DNA of 64,000 nucleotides from Bacteroidales bacterium (GCA_017962845.1 JAGCUN010000042.1:18689-82688), one strand, 5' to 3'. Shown: positions 16,034 to 26,009, numbered from the stretch's first letter. Made by a program: numbers and translations. Notes: generated by a model from the sequence alone, not told the origin.

Positions 16034-17720
16034 CGTTCTGCTGAGTAGCCTTGCGCCTGCGCACTTTCCGACCGATGCCGAGGGTGATGCCGAACAGGAG
16101 CATCGCGCCGGCGATGAAGGTGAAGAAACGTGCGAGATAGTCGCCGTGGCGGGTGTAGAAAGTCAGTTGATCATTGAGAAATACGTTCTGGCGGATGGCA
16201 GTGCGCACGCCGTACTGAGTGGTTTGGTGTGCGGTGCCGCGCTCGTCGATGAACGCTGAGGTGCCGGTGTTGGCCGCTCGCATGATGCTGCGACGTGTCT
16301 CCACCGCGCGCAGTTTCGACAGCAGGAAATGCTGCGTGTGGCCGGGCGTTTCACCCCACCATGCATCGTTGGTGATGACTGCCATCACCTGCGCGCCGTT
16401 GCGCACAAACTCCCCGAAATGCTCGCCGTACGCCGACTCGTAGCACACGGGAACGCCAATGCGCACCTGATAGTCAGGCAGCAGAAAGGCGCGCTGCTCG
16501 CTGTCTGCCCCCAACGACCCTGATGTGCCGCCCAAGTCGATGGCCATCTCTTCCAAGAAACCAAAAATCTGCGGGTAGGGCATCTTCTCCACGCCCGGCA
16601 CCAACTTGCTTTTGAAGTAGGAGCCCGTCACGCCAAACCGGTTGTAGCAGACCGAAGTGTTGCAGTAGTCGTAGTACAGCTGTCCGATGCCTTGTGCCAG
16701 ATGGGCGGTCTCGGTGGCTTTGTGGTCATAATACAGCACAATGGAGGTGCCGAAGATGAAATTGAGTTCGGGATGGGTAAGAATGGTGGTGTCGAAAAGG
16801 TCCATTCCACCGTAAATCTCACTGTTTCGGGCTGTTCCTCTCATGAAATTGTCATATTTCATGGTGTTGGCGAGGGCCGACTCGGGACAAACGACCACAG
16901 CGGTGTTGTCGGTGATGAGGGGGCGTGCCACCTCCAAGATACGGGCCGCATGTTCCTTATTCGACATGGCATATTCCTCTTCCCATGGATCTGTATTTTG
17001 TTGAACCACAACAGCTTCTATGGATCGGCGGTTCTGTTCGGTGGGCATCTGATAGGTGTAGAAACGGATGAGCGAAAGGGCTGCCGGCACCATCAGCCAG
17101 CCCAGCAGCACACTCCCCACAATGATGCGGCGTTTGCCTGCTATGCGTATAGACTTCAACAATGCTACTGTCAGGAAGTTAGCTGCCAAAATCCAAATCG
17201 TGCCACCGAAAGCACCTGTGATTTCGTACCACTGCACGAACTCGGTGTTGGCGGAAAAGAGGTTGCCGAGGTTGAGCCACGGCCAGGAGAGGTCCCAGTT
17301 GAGGTGGAGGAACTCCCATGCGCACCAGAATGCGATGAAACAGAGGGCATCCACCCAGAAGGGCAACCGCAGTTTGCGAAAACGCTGCCAGCCGCCAAAT
17401 ACCAACGACATGAACAGCGAGTTGAGCACCACCATGGCGATACATCCCTCAAGGGTGCTGTTCTTTACCCACCAGGTGGTGAGGATGTTCCAAACAACAA
17501 AGGTAAGGTACGAGTAGCCCATGCCTTTGAGGAAGGGCAGTCGGGCATCTTCTTCCGCCAGCGACTGGCTCACCATCAGCAGGGGCACGAAGGCCAAAAA
17601 ACTGAGGAAGGCGAGACCGTGCGGAGGCCACGAGAGCCACAGCAGGATGCCAGACAATAGGGCAAGGCCGAACCGATAGAGAAAGCGGATACCTTTGTTT
17701 TTAGGTTGGGATAATGTCAT
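16017..17720 (-). CDS. lnt: Apolipoprotein N-acyltransferase
   Basis: 567 residues. Inner-membrane enzyme that adds the third acyl chain to lipoproteins. Six or so membrane segments fill the first ~215 residues; a periplasmic nitrilase-type domain follows with the catalytic triad visible as Glu in VVCPESAL, Lys in KSKLVPGVEKMPYP and Cys in PVCYESAYG. A last membrane helix lies near the C-terminus. Length is slightly above E. coli Lnt (512). It is last of the tsaD-holA-SRPBCC-lptB-lnt run and supports the many lipoproteins encoded nearby. Confidence 0.95.
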   Translation of the reverse strand: MTLSQPKNKGIRFLYRFGLALLSGILLWLSWPPHGLAFLSFLAFVPLLMVSQSLAEEDARLPFLKGMGYSYLTFVVWNILTTWWVKNSTLEGCIAMVVLNSLFMSLVFGGWQRFRKLRLPFWVDALCFIAFWCAWEFLHLNWDLSWPWLNLGNLFSANTEFVQWYEITGAFGGTIWILAANFLTVALLKSIRIAGKRRIIVGSVLLGWLMVPAALSLIRFYTYQMPTEQNRRSIEAVVVQQNTDPWEEEYAMSNKEHAARILEVARPLITDNTAVVVCPESALANTMKYDNFMRGTARNSEIYGGMDLFDTTILTHPELNFIFGTSIVLYYDHKATETAHLAQGIGQLYYDYCNTSVCYNRFGVTGSYFKSKLVPGVEKMPYPQIFGFLEEMAIDLGGTSGSLGADSEQRAFLLPDYQVRIGVPVCYESAYGEHFGEFVRNGAQVMAVITNDAWWGETPGHTQHFLLSKLRAVETRRSIMRAANTGTSAFIDERGTAHQTTQYGVRTAIRQNVFLNDQLTFYTRHGDYLARFFTFIAGAMLLFGITLGIGRKVRRRKATQQNVTSAS

Positions 17721-17744
17721 GGTAATTGTTTGATAATAAAATGG

Positions 17745-18494
17745 TTATCGGTCTACTTTGCGAAGCTCGAAGTTCTTGCCGAGATAGACTTTCCGCACGA
17801 ATTCGTCATCGGCAAGCTCTTGGGCGGTGCCGGTACGCAGCACCGTGCCTTCGTGCAGGATGTAGGCGCGGTCGGTGATGGCGAGCGTCTCATGCACGTT
17901 GTGGTCGGTGATGAGGATGCCGATGTTCTTGGTCTTCAGTTTGGCCACAATCTCTTGGATGTCTTCCACGGCGATGGGGTCCACGCCGGCGAAGGGCTCG
18001 TCGAGGAGGATGAACTTCGGGTCGGCGGCCAGACAGCGGGCGATCTCAGTACGGCGTCGCTCCCCGCCGGAGAGATTCTTGCCGAGGTTCTTCCTCACCT
18101 TGTGCAGGTTGAACTCCGTCAGCAGGCTCTCCATCCGCTCCTTCTGCTCGGCACGGCTGCGACCGCTGAACTGCAAGATGGCCAGGATGTTCTTCTCCAC
18201 CGTCATGTCGCGAAACACGGAGGCTTCCTGCGGCAAGTACGAGATACCCAACTGGGCGCGCTTGTACATGGCCATGTTGGTAATGTCTTCATTGTCAAGA
18301 AAAATATGACCTGACAACGGCCTGATAAGTCCGACAATCATGTAAAATGAGGTGGTCTTGCCGGCACCGTTAGGACCGAGTAGTCCCACAATCTCTCCCT
18401 GCCGCACGTTGAGGCTCGCCTCGTTGACCACGGTGCGGGAGTGGTATTTCTTTACTAATTTATCCGTCCGGATGATGTGTGTGGTTTCTTCCAT
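17745..18494 (-). CDS. lptB: LPS export ABC transporter ATPase LptB
   Basis: 249 residues. Walker [10 protein letters not shown] at about 40-48, Q-loop in [10 protein letters not shown], signature [15 protein letters not shown], Walker [14 protein letters not shown] and the switch His in ITDHNVHET. The phrases are those of LptB, the cytoplasmic ATPase that with LptFG extracts LPS from the inner membrane. The LptFG and LptC partners are not in the window. The gene is 3 bases downstream of the SRPBCC gene and 24 bases upstream of lnt, a compact envelope-biogenesis unit. Confidence 0.96.
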   Translation of the reverse strand: MEETTHIIRTDKLVKKYHSRTVVNEASLNVRQGEIVGLLGPNGAGKTTSFYMIVGLIRPLSGHIFLDNEDITNMAMYKRAQLGISYLPQEASVFRDMTVEKNILAILQFSGRSRAEQKERMESLLTEFNLHKVRKNLGKNLSGGERRRTEIARCLAADPKFILLDEPFAGVDPIAVEDIQEIVAKLKTKNIGILITDHNVHETLAITDRAYILHEGTVLRTGTAQELADDEFVRKVYLGKNFELRKVDR

Positions 18495-18497
18495 AAC

Positions 18498-18902
18498 TTA
18501 TGCTTTGGTGGCCGCCATGCGGATGGCGTTGGTGAGGGTGTCGGCGAACTGCTGCAGAGGGCCTTTGACCATGGGAGCCAGGAAGGTGGGAATTTCAAGG
18601 TTCATGGTAAGGAAAAGGTCGCAGCTGGTTTCGCCATCGCTGATGTCGAAAGTGCAGGAGGCGGGAATCTGCTTGTCGTTGCCCACCGTGTAGGTGATAT
18701 GGCTGTAGGGCTGTTTCTCCTGAATGCGCAGGGTGATTTTGGCGATGCCGCTCACCTCAAATTCGCAGAAGTCCTCTTCAGCGTGCCAGTTCTGCACCTG
18801 CTTCTGGGTGGCCATCTGTTCAAAATTGCGGCAATCGCACAGCATTTCATAAACTTTGCGGCTGCTGGCGTTGATATTTTCCGCTTTGCTTTCTATATTC
18901 AT
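18498..18902 (-). CDS. SRPBCC-fold protein (polyketide cyclase/START-like)
   Basis: 134 residues. The pattern (ESKAENINASSRKVYEMLCDCRNFE at the start, then alternating strands and a long C-terminal helix MVKGPLQQFADTLTNAIRMA) fits the small helix-grip SRPBCC superfamily, which binds hydrophobic ligands. No catalytic residues can be named. It lies 3 bases from holA and from lptB, so it is firmly in the operon; a lipid- or quinone-handling role would fit the lptB/lnt neighbours, but that is inference only. Confidence 0.8.
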   Translation of the reverse strand: MNIESKAENINASSRKVYEMLCDCRNFEQMATQKQVQNWHAEEDFCEFEVSGIAKITLRIQEKQPYSHITYTVGNDKQIPASCTFDISDGETSCDLFLTMNLEIPTFLAPMVKGPLQQFADTLTNAIRMAATKA

Positions 18903-18905
18903 ATT

Positions 18906-19898
18906 TTAATGTAAAAGTTTATAAACCAATTCTTTATAAAGTTCTTCTTCAGTAGTGCTACAATCCACCCCTTTCGACTTTACATCAAATTCGCGCAGAA
19001 GGGCGATGTTGCGTACGAGGATCTGTTTGGAGAAGCCGGAGGAGATGGCGACATCACGGCGCAGCTGGGCATCCGTGCGGCGCGGACCGAAGCAGAGGCG
19101 CTGCTCCTCCAAATTCTTGGTGGGCGCGTGCTGGTATTTGAGCATCCCGCTGTACAGCTTGTTCAGATGGCCGATGGCGGCCTGTAACGGGTTGGCTTTC
19201 AGATTTTGGCAGAAGGCGTTGACGATGGTGAAGGCCTTGGTCTCGTTGCGGCTGCAAAGGGCGTCACTTAGGGCGTACAGATTGTACTGGTTGCTGATGC
19301 CGATGTGTCGTTCGATGATTTCAGGGGTGATGGTGGTGCCTTCGGGGTAGGTGATGCGTAGTTTGGTAAACTCATTGTCAATGCGCGACAAATCATTGCC
19401 GATATGTTCTGCGATGAGGGCTGCCGAATCTTTGGAAATCGTGAAAGCGTGTTCCTTGGCGCAGGCTTCCACCCATTCGGCGAGCTTCCAATCTTTCACT
19501 TTCTCCGAGTCGAAGGTCACGGCATCGTTAAGTGCTTTGTTGCATGGGAGTTTGCCGTATTTGTAGCAGATGACGAGAATGGTGGTGGTGGTGGGGTTGG
19601 CACAGTAGGCCATGATGAGGTCGAGGGAGCGCCAATCTTTGGCCTCTTTCACAATCACCACTCTTTTTTCCACGCCGAAGGGAAACTCACGGGCCTGTGC
19701 GATGACTTCTGCGGGGTTGGTCTCTTTGGCGTAATAAACCGACTGGTTGAAGTCGCGGTCGGCTTCTTCCATCACGTTTTCTTCAATGTAGTCAGAGATT
19801 TTGTCGATGAACAGCGGCTCTTCGCCTGCGAGGAAATAAACGTTGGCGAACTGTCTCTTTTCCAGCTGTTTGAGAATCTCTTTGTAGGTGCTTTTCAT
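18906..19898 (-). CDS. holA: DNA polymerase III delta subunit
   Basis: 330 residues, the clamp-loader delta subunit that opens the beta clamp. The N-terminus (YKEILKQLEKRQFANVYFLAGEEPLFIDKI) is the typical HolA start, with FLAGEEPLFID in place of the Walker A of true ATPases. The central AAA+ lid and the C-terminal clamp-loader collar helices are present at normal length. It is second in the tsaD-led run, 21 bases after tsaD and 3 before the SRPBCC gene. Confidence 0.94.
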   Translation of the reverse strand: MKSTYKEILKQLEKRQFANVYFLAGEEPLFIDKISDYIEENVMEEADRDFNQSVYYAKETNPAEVIAQAREFPFGVEKRVVIVKEAKDWRSLDLIMAYCANPTTTTILVICYKYGKLPCNKALNDAVTFDSEKVKDWKLAEWVEACAKEHAFTISKDSAALIAEHIGNDLSRIDNEFTKLRITYPEGTTITPEIIERHIGISNQYNLYALSDALCSRNETKAFTIVNAFCQNLKANPLQAAIGHLNKLYSGMLKYQHAPTKNLEEQRLCFGPRRTDAQLRRDVAISSGFSKQILVRNIALLREFDVKSKGVDCSTTEEELYKELVYKLLH

Positions 19899-19919
19899 GG
19901 GGAATGTTTTGGTGAAAAA

Positions 19920-20969
19920 TTATTTGGGAAGTTCAGTGAGTGTTTTGAGGGTGATGCCTGCGGTGGAGTAGGGGGCGGAGTGGATGGTGGAGAAGTCGTT
20001 CTGCAGGTATTTGAAGTAGCCGCAAACGGCAATCATGGCGGCGTTGTCGGTGGTGAGGTCGATAGTGGGCACGAAGAGGCGGCGGTGGTATTTGTCGGCG
20101 ATACGCTGCATGGCGGCTTTGAGACCGCTGTTGGCCGACACGCCGCCGGCGATGACAAGGTCGCGGCAGCGCAACTCCTTGACTGCCCGTTCCACTTTGT
20201 TAGCCAGCGACTTGACGATGGCATATTGCATCGAGGCGGCCAGGTCGGCGACATTCTCCTCGATGAAATGCTCGTTCTCTTTGAGGTGGTCGCGTACAAA
20301 ATAGAGGAAGGAGGTCTTGAGGCCGCTGAAGCTGTAGTCGAGGCCGGGGAGGTGGGCGATGGCGAAGCTGAACCGCTTCGGATCGCCGGTCTGCGCCAGC
20401 CGGTCGATGACGGGACCGCCAGGGTAGGGGAGCCCGAGGATTTTCGCCGCCTTGTCGAAGGCCTCGCCCGCCGCATCGTCAATCGTTCGCCCGATAATTT
20501 CCATGTCGAAATAGTCGTTCACCTTCAGCAAAAGGGTGTGGCCGCCCGAAACCGTCAGACAGAGGAACGGAAATTCAGGTTTTTCCTTTTCTTCTCCCTT
20601 TTTCTCCAAAAAATTAGCCAAAACATGCGCCTGAAGGTGGTCCACCTCGATGAGCGGAACCCCCAAACTGAAGGCCATCGCCTTTGAAAAAGAACTCCCT
20701 ACAAGCAATGAACCCAAAAGTCCGGGACCATTTGTATAAGCTATCGCAGATATTTGATTTTTGTGTATCTTTGCACGCTTAAGTGCAGTGTCCACCACCG
20801 GGATGATATTTTGCTGGTGAGCGCGCGATGCCAACTCTGGAACTACCCCTCCATATTCGGAGTGAACTCGCTGAGAGGCAATGACATTCGACAATATCGA
20901 AGTGCCTTCTATCACCGCCGCAGAAGTGTCATCACAGGAGGATTCTACACCAAGAATATAAACCGACAT
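19920..20969 (-). CDS. tsaD: tRNA N6-adenosine threonylcarbamoyltransferase
   Basis: 349 residues. Transfers the threonylcarbamoyl group to A37 of ANN-decoding tRNAs (t6A) together with TsaB and TsaE. Visible motifs: LGVESSCDDTSAAV at the N-terminus, YTNGPGLLGSLLVG, the metal-binding HxxxH in DHLQAHVLANF, VSGGHTLLL, YSFSGLKTS and the late TTDNAAMIA. Normal length. It leads the minus-strand run; its -7 element lies over the presumptive tamB start, 12 bases away. Confidence 0.97.
   Translation of the reverse strand: MSVYILGVESSCDDTSAAVIEGTSILSNVIASQRVHSEYGGVVPELASRAHQQNIIPVVDTALKRAKIHKNQISAIAYTNGPGLLGSLLVGSSFSKAMAFSLGVPLIEVDHLQAHVLANFLEKKGEEKEKPEFPFLCLTVSGGHTLLLKVNDYFDMEIIGRTIDDAAGEAFDKAAKILGLPYPGGPVIDRLAQTGDPKRFSFAIAHLPGLDYSFSGLKTSFLYFVRDHLKENEHFIEENVADLAASMQYAIVKSLANKVERAVKELRCRDLVIAGGVSANSGLKAAMQRIADKYHRRLFVPTIDLTTDNAAMIAVCGYFKYLQNDFSTIHSAPYSTAGITLKTLTELPK
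20766..20773 (+). promoter_or_regulatory. Candidate -7 element for tamB, inside tsaD
   Basis: TATCTTTG followed by CA, on the plus strand within the 5' part of tsaD, about 209 bases before the tamB start. It is the only consensus -7 box I saw upstream of tamB. Use would create a ~200-base leader antisense to tsaD. It may be a chance match in coding sequence. Confidence 0.3.
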
Positions 20970-20981
20970 AACCGCTGAATT

Positions 20982-23900
20982 TTGGGACGCAAAATTACGA
21001 AAAAAATCATAAAAATCACCTTGATTGTCTTGGGATGTTTTCTCGCCCTTGACTTAATCTTGGTGGGATTGCTTTTTGTACCCCCCATTCAGGAAAAAGT
21101 GGTCGGTGTGGTGGCGGAAACGCTTTCCGAAAAATGGAACTCCCGCATTACCATCGGCCATATCTACCTCAGTCCTACGCTCAAACTTACTGTCGAAGAC
21201 CTTGTCATCCGCGACCATCACGACAACTCCATGATTGCCGCCGGTAAGTTGAAAAGCCGTTTCACCACCTTGAAATTCTCCCCGTTCAAACTCGGTTTCT
21301 CTGACATAGAATCCGATAAAATACGGGTGAATATCCGCAAATACAAGGGCGATGATGCCGTCAATATTTCGATTTGGGCCAGAAATTTTAAAAAGAAAAA
21401 GAAAAATCCAAGTCCCTTCGAGATGAAGGCATCTTCTATTATTTTGAAAAATGCCTACTTTATTTATCATAACGACTTGACATGCAGTACGAAAGATAAA
21501 GGAGATATTGATTTTGGCTATTTTGAATTGAAAAATATTGACGCCCGACTCGACAATTTCGTACTGCTCGGCTCCAATATTTCCGCTGACATTGAACATC
21601 TTGCTTTTCAGCAATATACGGGATTCGTTCTCAACAACCTCTGTGGTAAATTCCATATCGGTCCTGACGGGCTGACGCTCCACAATGCCACGCTGGCTAC
21701 CCCTAACAGCCGGGTGTTCCTCGATTTCGCTTTCGAGTATGGAAGCTGGCAGGATTACAGCGATTTCCTCAACAAAATCAATTTCAACGTGAAGGCGAAA
21801 ACCTCCACGTTCGACATGAAGGATATCCGTTACTTCGCTCCCAAAACTGCCGGCATGGACAACAGACTGGTCTTCTCCGCTCAGGTGAACGGTCCTATCA
21901 ACCATTTGGTGGTCAAGGATTTGGATGCAAGATTTGCGGATAATACCCACCTTGCCGGAGACCTTGATATCAAGAATCTTACCGATTTCTTCAATGCTGA
22001 TATTCGTGTCAAATTGGTGCAGAATGAAGTGGATTTGCGTGAAATTCAGCAGTTTAAGCTGCCTGGTGGCAAAACGATCCCGATTCCTGAACAGGTGGCT
22101 TCGCTCGGTTTGGTGATGCTTGACGTGGAGTATGCCGGTGTCGTGTCCGACAAGTTTGATGTGAATGCCTCCTTGCTCACCTCTGCCGGCGATGTGGACG
22201 CGCAATTTTCTACCTGCTGCCACGAGTCGGATGACGGATTGGATTATGCTGTGACGGTGGCGGCCAACCGGCTCTCTGTGCCGAAGCTGCTTCCCAAAGT
22301 GTCGATGGTGGGTGGCGTTACGGGTACCGTCAGCGCGAAAGGTACGGTCGGCGACATGAACCGCCTCGCCGAGACGGTCTCTGCCGACATTGATGCCAAT
22401 ATCGCCCATGTCGCCCTCAAGGGCTATCCGCTGCACAACCTGAAAGCAAAAGGAAAATATGCGGGCAAGCATCTCGACGCTGACCTCGCTCTCCGCGACC
22501 CCAACCTCAATCTGGCGCTCAATGGCACCATGGATTTCTCAGGGAAAATCTCCGAATACCATGCTGAAGGCCGTATTGACAGCCTGAACGCTACTGCCCT
22601 GTTCGCCCATCTTCCGCTGATGGATAGCACCGTTACCAACGGTTTCGACAAATTGGTGCGCTATGTGCAACAGCATCCCGAACTTACGCTCTCTGCCCAT
22701 AGCCTTTCCTGCGACTTGGCTGGTAATACTTTGAGTGATTTAAATGGCAATGTATTTATAGACAGTCTTTTGTATAATCAAGATGGAAAATCGCTCGCGC
22801 TTGATAGGCTTCGTTTGGTGAGTCTTGCCAATGACAACCAGCAGCTGTTGCGACTCTCCTCTAATTTGGTGAATGCGTCACTGACCACCACGTATGACCT
22901 CGCCGATGTTCCGAAAGCATTACTCAATCTTGTTTATACCTATTGTGGCAACCTTTTCCCAGAAAAGAAGCTGGCTTCTGAGTTCAACTATTCTGACGAT
23001 ATTGACCACTCGCTTTCTTTGAAGGTGGATGCCTACAATCTTGCCCCTATCCTTGACATGTTTGTCCCTAACATTCAAATAGATAACAATACCTCGCTGG
23101 CGGTGAGAACCAACGAGTCGCATTCTGATGACCAGATTCAATTCTATTCGCCGGGTATTCGTATTGGCGACAATATCGTGGTCAACAATGCCCATGTTTC
23201 GACCCAGCAGAAGGGAGTGAAAGATCTGGATGTCAATGCGTCAGTGCGTTCGTTGTCGGTGGGTGAGAATGGAAACTTTTCGGTGGAGAATATTGACCTT
23301 CAAGCCGCTTTGGGCCCCCAATCTTTGCAATATCATCTCAATTGGAAGAATCCAGCCGTAATTTCAGCCCATAAGTCATTGTTGGCGGGGACGGTTGATT
23401 TCGGTGAAGACGGGGCAATCATCGCCCATGTCGATGAGTCGGAAGTCTATTTTAAAGAATTCCCATTCTCGTTCAATAAAGACCATTTGGTGACGGTAAA
23501 AGAGGGTAATGTGCAGATTGACAATTTGGTATTAACCTCTAAGGAGAGTCAGTTGATGGTGAATGGTAAGGTGGGAAGAGCCAGCGACAGTTTGGTGGTC
23601 ACCATCGACAATTTGGATGTCGCTGTGCTGAACCAGTTTATCAAGACAGACAAGATGCGGCTGGGTGGTGCCTTGTCGGCCAACGTGCAGATGCGTGAGA
23701 TGCGGGGTAGTAATATCCTGCTGGGAACGGCCATCATTCGCGATTTCGAGTTCAACGAGGAACAGTTCGGCCACCTGTATGCCAATGCCATCTTGCCTTC
23801 CGATAAAAACATTCATTTCCGCGGAGGTCTCATCGATGCGGAATACTTCCCCGATAGTGCAACCGTATATAATTATAGGTATAGGGAAGATTTCATGAAC

Positions 23901-25646
23901 CAGAAGGGAGTGAACACTCACCTGAACGGACTGTTTGACTCGGATCTGAAGCAGCTGAAGGTGACGGCAGACATTGATACTCTGCCACTGGGCTTCCTCG
24001 AACCGATGCTTTCGTCTTTCAGTCATAAGTTCGATGGCAATGCATCCGGTAAAATTGACTTCATCTTCAATAAGGATTCTATGTATTTCGAGGGCGTGGC
24101 TGATGTCCGTGAGGCAGAGATCGGTATTGCGCCGCTTAACACTTTCTACTACATCAACCACCAGCCGGTGAAGTTCACAAAGGACGGATTTACGTTCGAC
24201 AAGATGGTCTTGACCGACCAGTTCGGCAACAAAGCCACGATGAACGGCTATGTGAACCACCGCAACTTTTCGGACTTTAACTTGCAGTTGGATATATCCA
24301 CCACGAAGATTTTTGTGCTGAACACCAAGCAGCAGGCAGACAATCCTTTCTATGGCGACGGATTCATATCAGGCAATATCACTATTGCCGGCGATATGGA
24401 AAAACTCTCTTTTTATGGTGATGATCTCAGCACGCAGAGCGGTACTGTGTTCTGTCTGCCTATCAGCTTCGCCGACAAGGCCTACTCTTCTGATGTGATT
24501 ACTTTCGTGGTTCCAGAAAAAGTGAACAAAACGGTTGAAGAGGAAGAGCTTCCGGAGAGTTCGATGGAAATGGACTTCGATTTCACCTTCAATGTCACCC
24601 CTGCCGCCGATATTAAACTGGATCTTGACCTGTCAGCTTTCGGCGGGAAAATCAAGACCAAAGGTGCGGGTCAATTGCATTTTACCTATAACACTAAAAA
24701 GGATAAGGTTAACATATTGGGTGATGTGGAGCTGCAGTCCGGCTCTTTCAATATGACCTTCGCGCAGCTGCTGAACAAGAAGTTTGAACTTATGCCAGGT
24801 GGTGTGGTGACGTTTCCGGGCTCACCTTACGACATCCATATCAATGTTCGTGCCGGCTACTCTACGGTGGCATCACTCGCCGACCTTTTCACCTCTGAAT
24901 CCACCAACGTGCGTAGAATGCCCGTCAAGGCGTACCTCAACTTCAATGGTAACCTCAACGACCCCGCTGCCATTGACTTCACCTTCGACCTCCCCAACGC
25001 TACCTCCGGCATGAGAGATCTGTTCTACAATACGATAGATACTACTAATTTGCAGAAAAAGACTGAACAGTTCTTTTCGTTAGTGATGCTCGGGAAATTC
25101 GCCTCCCCTCAATCATCCATCGCTGATATTAATCTGGAAAATGCGGGTATCGGCATGCTGACCTCCACTGTCAGTAACTTCATATCCAATCAGTTGAAAT
25201 ATGTGGATGTGAATTTCAACTATCAGAATGCCACCGCCGACAAGGCCGCTGAATATGCTGTCGGCGCTTCCACTTCCCTCTTCAACGACCGCACCGTCAT
25301 CGAGACCTACGTCGGCTACAAAGATGACAAGTCAAGCGACTTCAGCAACCAGTTCGTCGGCGACTTCAGCGTGGAACAGAAATTGAACGCCCTCGGCACA
25401 TGGCGACTCAAGGTGTTCAATGTCACCAATCAGGATGAACTCCGAAATGCCACGCGTAACAATCCATATGCGCAGGGCATTGCCGTGATCTATAAGCAGG
25501 ATTTTAATAATAGGAAGGATTTAATTGCTTCTTTTACCCGAAGTAAGGAAGGGAAAGCGAATAAGGATAAGAAAACCCGCAAAAGAAAGAAAAAGAAGGG
25601 GCAAGAAGCAGTATCGACCGACCAACAACCGACCATTAAACCATAA
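20982..25646 (+). CDS. tamB: Translocation and assembly module protein TamB
   Basis: 1554 residues. One N-terminal membrane helix (about 7-30) anchors a very long periplasmic beta-taco that links inner and outer membranes and moves phospholipid or helps assemble outer-membrane proteins. The body is alternating amphipathic strands; the C-terminal DUF490 domain is at about 1180-1500 (AFGGKIKTKGAGQLHF, FELMPGGVVTFPGSPYDIHI, YSTVASLADLF). A lysine-rich tail ends the protein. The only start I can find is TTG at 20982 (GRKITKKIIKI), overlapping the tsaD promoter box; no in-frame ATG precedes the helix. It heads the tamB-PAS-BatD-like-batA run. The partner TamA/BamA homologue is not here. Confidence 0.92.
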   Translation: MGRKITKKIIKITLIVLGCFLALDLILVGLLFVPPIQEKVVGVVAETLSEKWNSRITIGHIYLSPTLKLTVEDLVIRDHHDNSMIAAGKLKSRFTTLKFSPFKLGFSDIESDKIRVNIRKYKGDDAVNISIWARNFKKKKKNPSPFEMKASSIILKNAYFIYHNDLTCSTKDKGDIDFGYFELKNIDARLDNFVLLGSNISADIEHLAFQQYTGFVLNNLCGKFHIGPDGLTLHNATLATPNSRVFLDFAFEYGSWQDYSDFLNKINFNVKAKTSTFDMKDIRYFAPKTAGMDNRLVFSAQVNGPINHLVVKDLDARFADNTHLAGDLDIKNLTDFFNADIRVKLVQNEVDLREIQQFKLPGGKTIPIPEQVASLGLVMLDVEYAGVVSDKFDVNASLLTSAGDVDAQFSTCCHESDDGLDYAVTVAANRLSVPKLLPKVSMVGGVTGTVSAKGTVGDMNRLAETVSADIDANIAHVALKGYPLHNLKAKGKYAGKHLDADLALRDPNLNLALNGTMDFSGKISEYHAEGRIDSLNATALFAHLPLMDSTVTNGFDKLVRYVQQHPELTLSAHSLSCDLAGNTLSDLNGNVFIDSLLYNQDGKSLALDRLRLVSLANDNQQLLRLSSNLVNASLTTTYDLADVPKALLNLVYTYCGNLFPEKKLASEFNYSDDIDHSLSLKVDAYNLAPILDMFVPNIQIDNNTSLAVRTNESHSDDQIQFYSPGIRIGDNIVVNNAHVSTQQKGVKDLDVNASVRSLSVGENGNFSVENIDLQAALGPQSLQYHLNWKNPAVISAHKSLLAGTVDFGEDGAIIAHVDESEVYFKEFPFSFNKDHLVTVKEGNVQIDNLVLTSKESQLMVNGKVGRASDSLVVTIDNLDVAVLNQFIKTDKMRLGGALSANVQMREMRGSNILLGTAIIRDFEFNEEQFGHLYANAILPSDKNIHFRGGLIDAEYFPDSATVYNYRYREDFMNQKGVNTHLNGLFDSDLKQLKVTADIDTLPLGFLEPMLSSFSHKFDGNASGKIDFIFNKDSMYFEGVADVREAEIGIAPLNTFYYINHQPVKFTKDGFTFDKMVLTDQFGNKATMNGYVNHRNFSDFNLQLDISTTKIFVLNTKQQADNPFYGDGFISGNITIAGDMEKLSFYGDDLSTQSGTVFCLPISFADKAYSSDVITFVVPEKVNKTVEEEELPESSMEMDFDFTFNVTPAADIKLDLDLSAFGGKIKTKGAGQLHFTYNTKKDKVNILGDVELQSGSFNMTFAQLLNKKFELMPGGVVTFPGSPYDIHINVRAGYSTVASLADLFTSESTNVRRMPVKAYLNFNGNLNDPAAIDFTFDLPNATSGMRDLFYNTIDTTNLQKKTEQFFSLVMLGKFASPQSSIADINLENAGIGMLTSTVSNFISNQLKYVDVNFNYQNATADKAAEYAVGASTSLFNDRTVIETYVGYKDDKSSDFSNQFVGDFSVEQKLNALGTWRLKVFNVTNQDELRNATRNNPYAQGIAVIYKQDFNNRKDLIASFTRSKEGKANKDKKTRKRKKKKGQEAVSTDQQPTIKP
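20990..20997 (-). promoter_or_regulatory. -7 element for the tsaD-holA-SRPBCC-lptB-lnt run
   Basis: TAATTTTG on the minus strand followed by CG, 21 bases before the tsaD ATG and inside codons 3-6 of tamB as annotated. Confidence 0.5.
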
Positions 25647-25651
25647 ATGTT

Positions 25652-25996
25652 ATGTTGAACTATTTTCAGCACGTACCGATTTCTGTTACCATCTGCGATA
25701 AGGATGGTGAGATTTTGGAAATGAATGACAAGTCAATCTCTACTTTCACCAAAGACGGCCAATCTTTAGTGGGGAATTCATTGCTCGATTGCCATCCCGA
25801 GCCGGCTCGCTCCAAACTGCTGTCCATGCTCCAAAACCACGACGTGAACGTCTATACCATTGAGAAAAATGGGGTGAAGAAGATGATTTACCAGATGCCG
25901 TGGTACAACGACCAGCAGCAGTTCGGCGGCTATGTGGAACTTTCGATGGAACTCCCCGCCGAAATGCCCCACTATGTTCGTCAGCCTAAAAAGTAA
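25652..25996 (+). CDS. Small stand-alone PAS-domain protein
   Basis: 114 residues comprising essentially one PAS fold: NYFQHVPISVTICDKDGEILEMND is the classic PAS N-terminal strand pair, followed by a helix (STFTKDGQSLVG), CHPEPARSKLLSML and the closing beta sheet (VNVYTIEKNGVKKMIYQMPW, GGYVELSMEL). No kinase, GGDEF or DNA-binding part is attached. Ligand unknown. It begins 5 bases after tamB and ends 13 bases before the BatD-like gene, so it belongs to that operon; its role there is not obvious. Confidence 0.8.
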   Translation: MLNYFQHVPISVTICDKDGEILEMNDKSISTFTKDGQSLVGNSLLDCHPEPARSKLLSMLQNHDVNVYTIEKNGVKKMIYQMPWYNDQQQFGGYVELSMELPAEMPHYVRQPKK

Positions 25997-26009
25997 TGTA
26001 GAGGTCATC

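Noticed and set aside
19404..20687. Plus-strand open frame of 427 codons over holA and tsaD
   Set aside because: Both opposite genes are well-known families with full-length matches; the open frame is Gly/Val/Glu-rich shadow sequence.
21054..22472. Minus-strand open frame of 472 codons over tamB
   Set aside because: Composition follows the complement of tamB strands; no domain and no start context.
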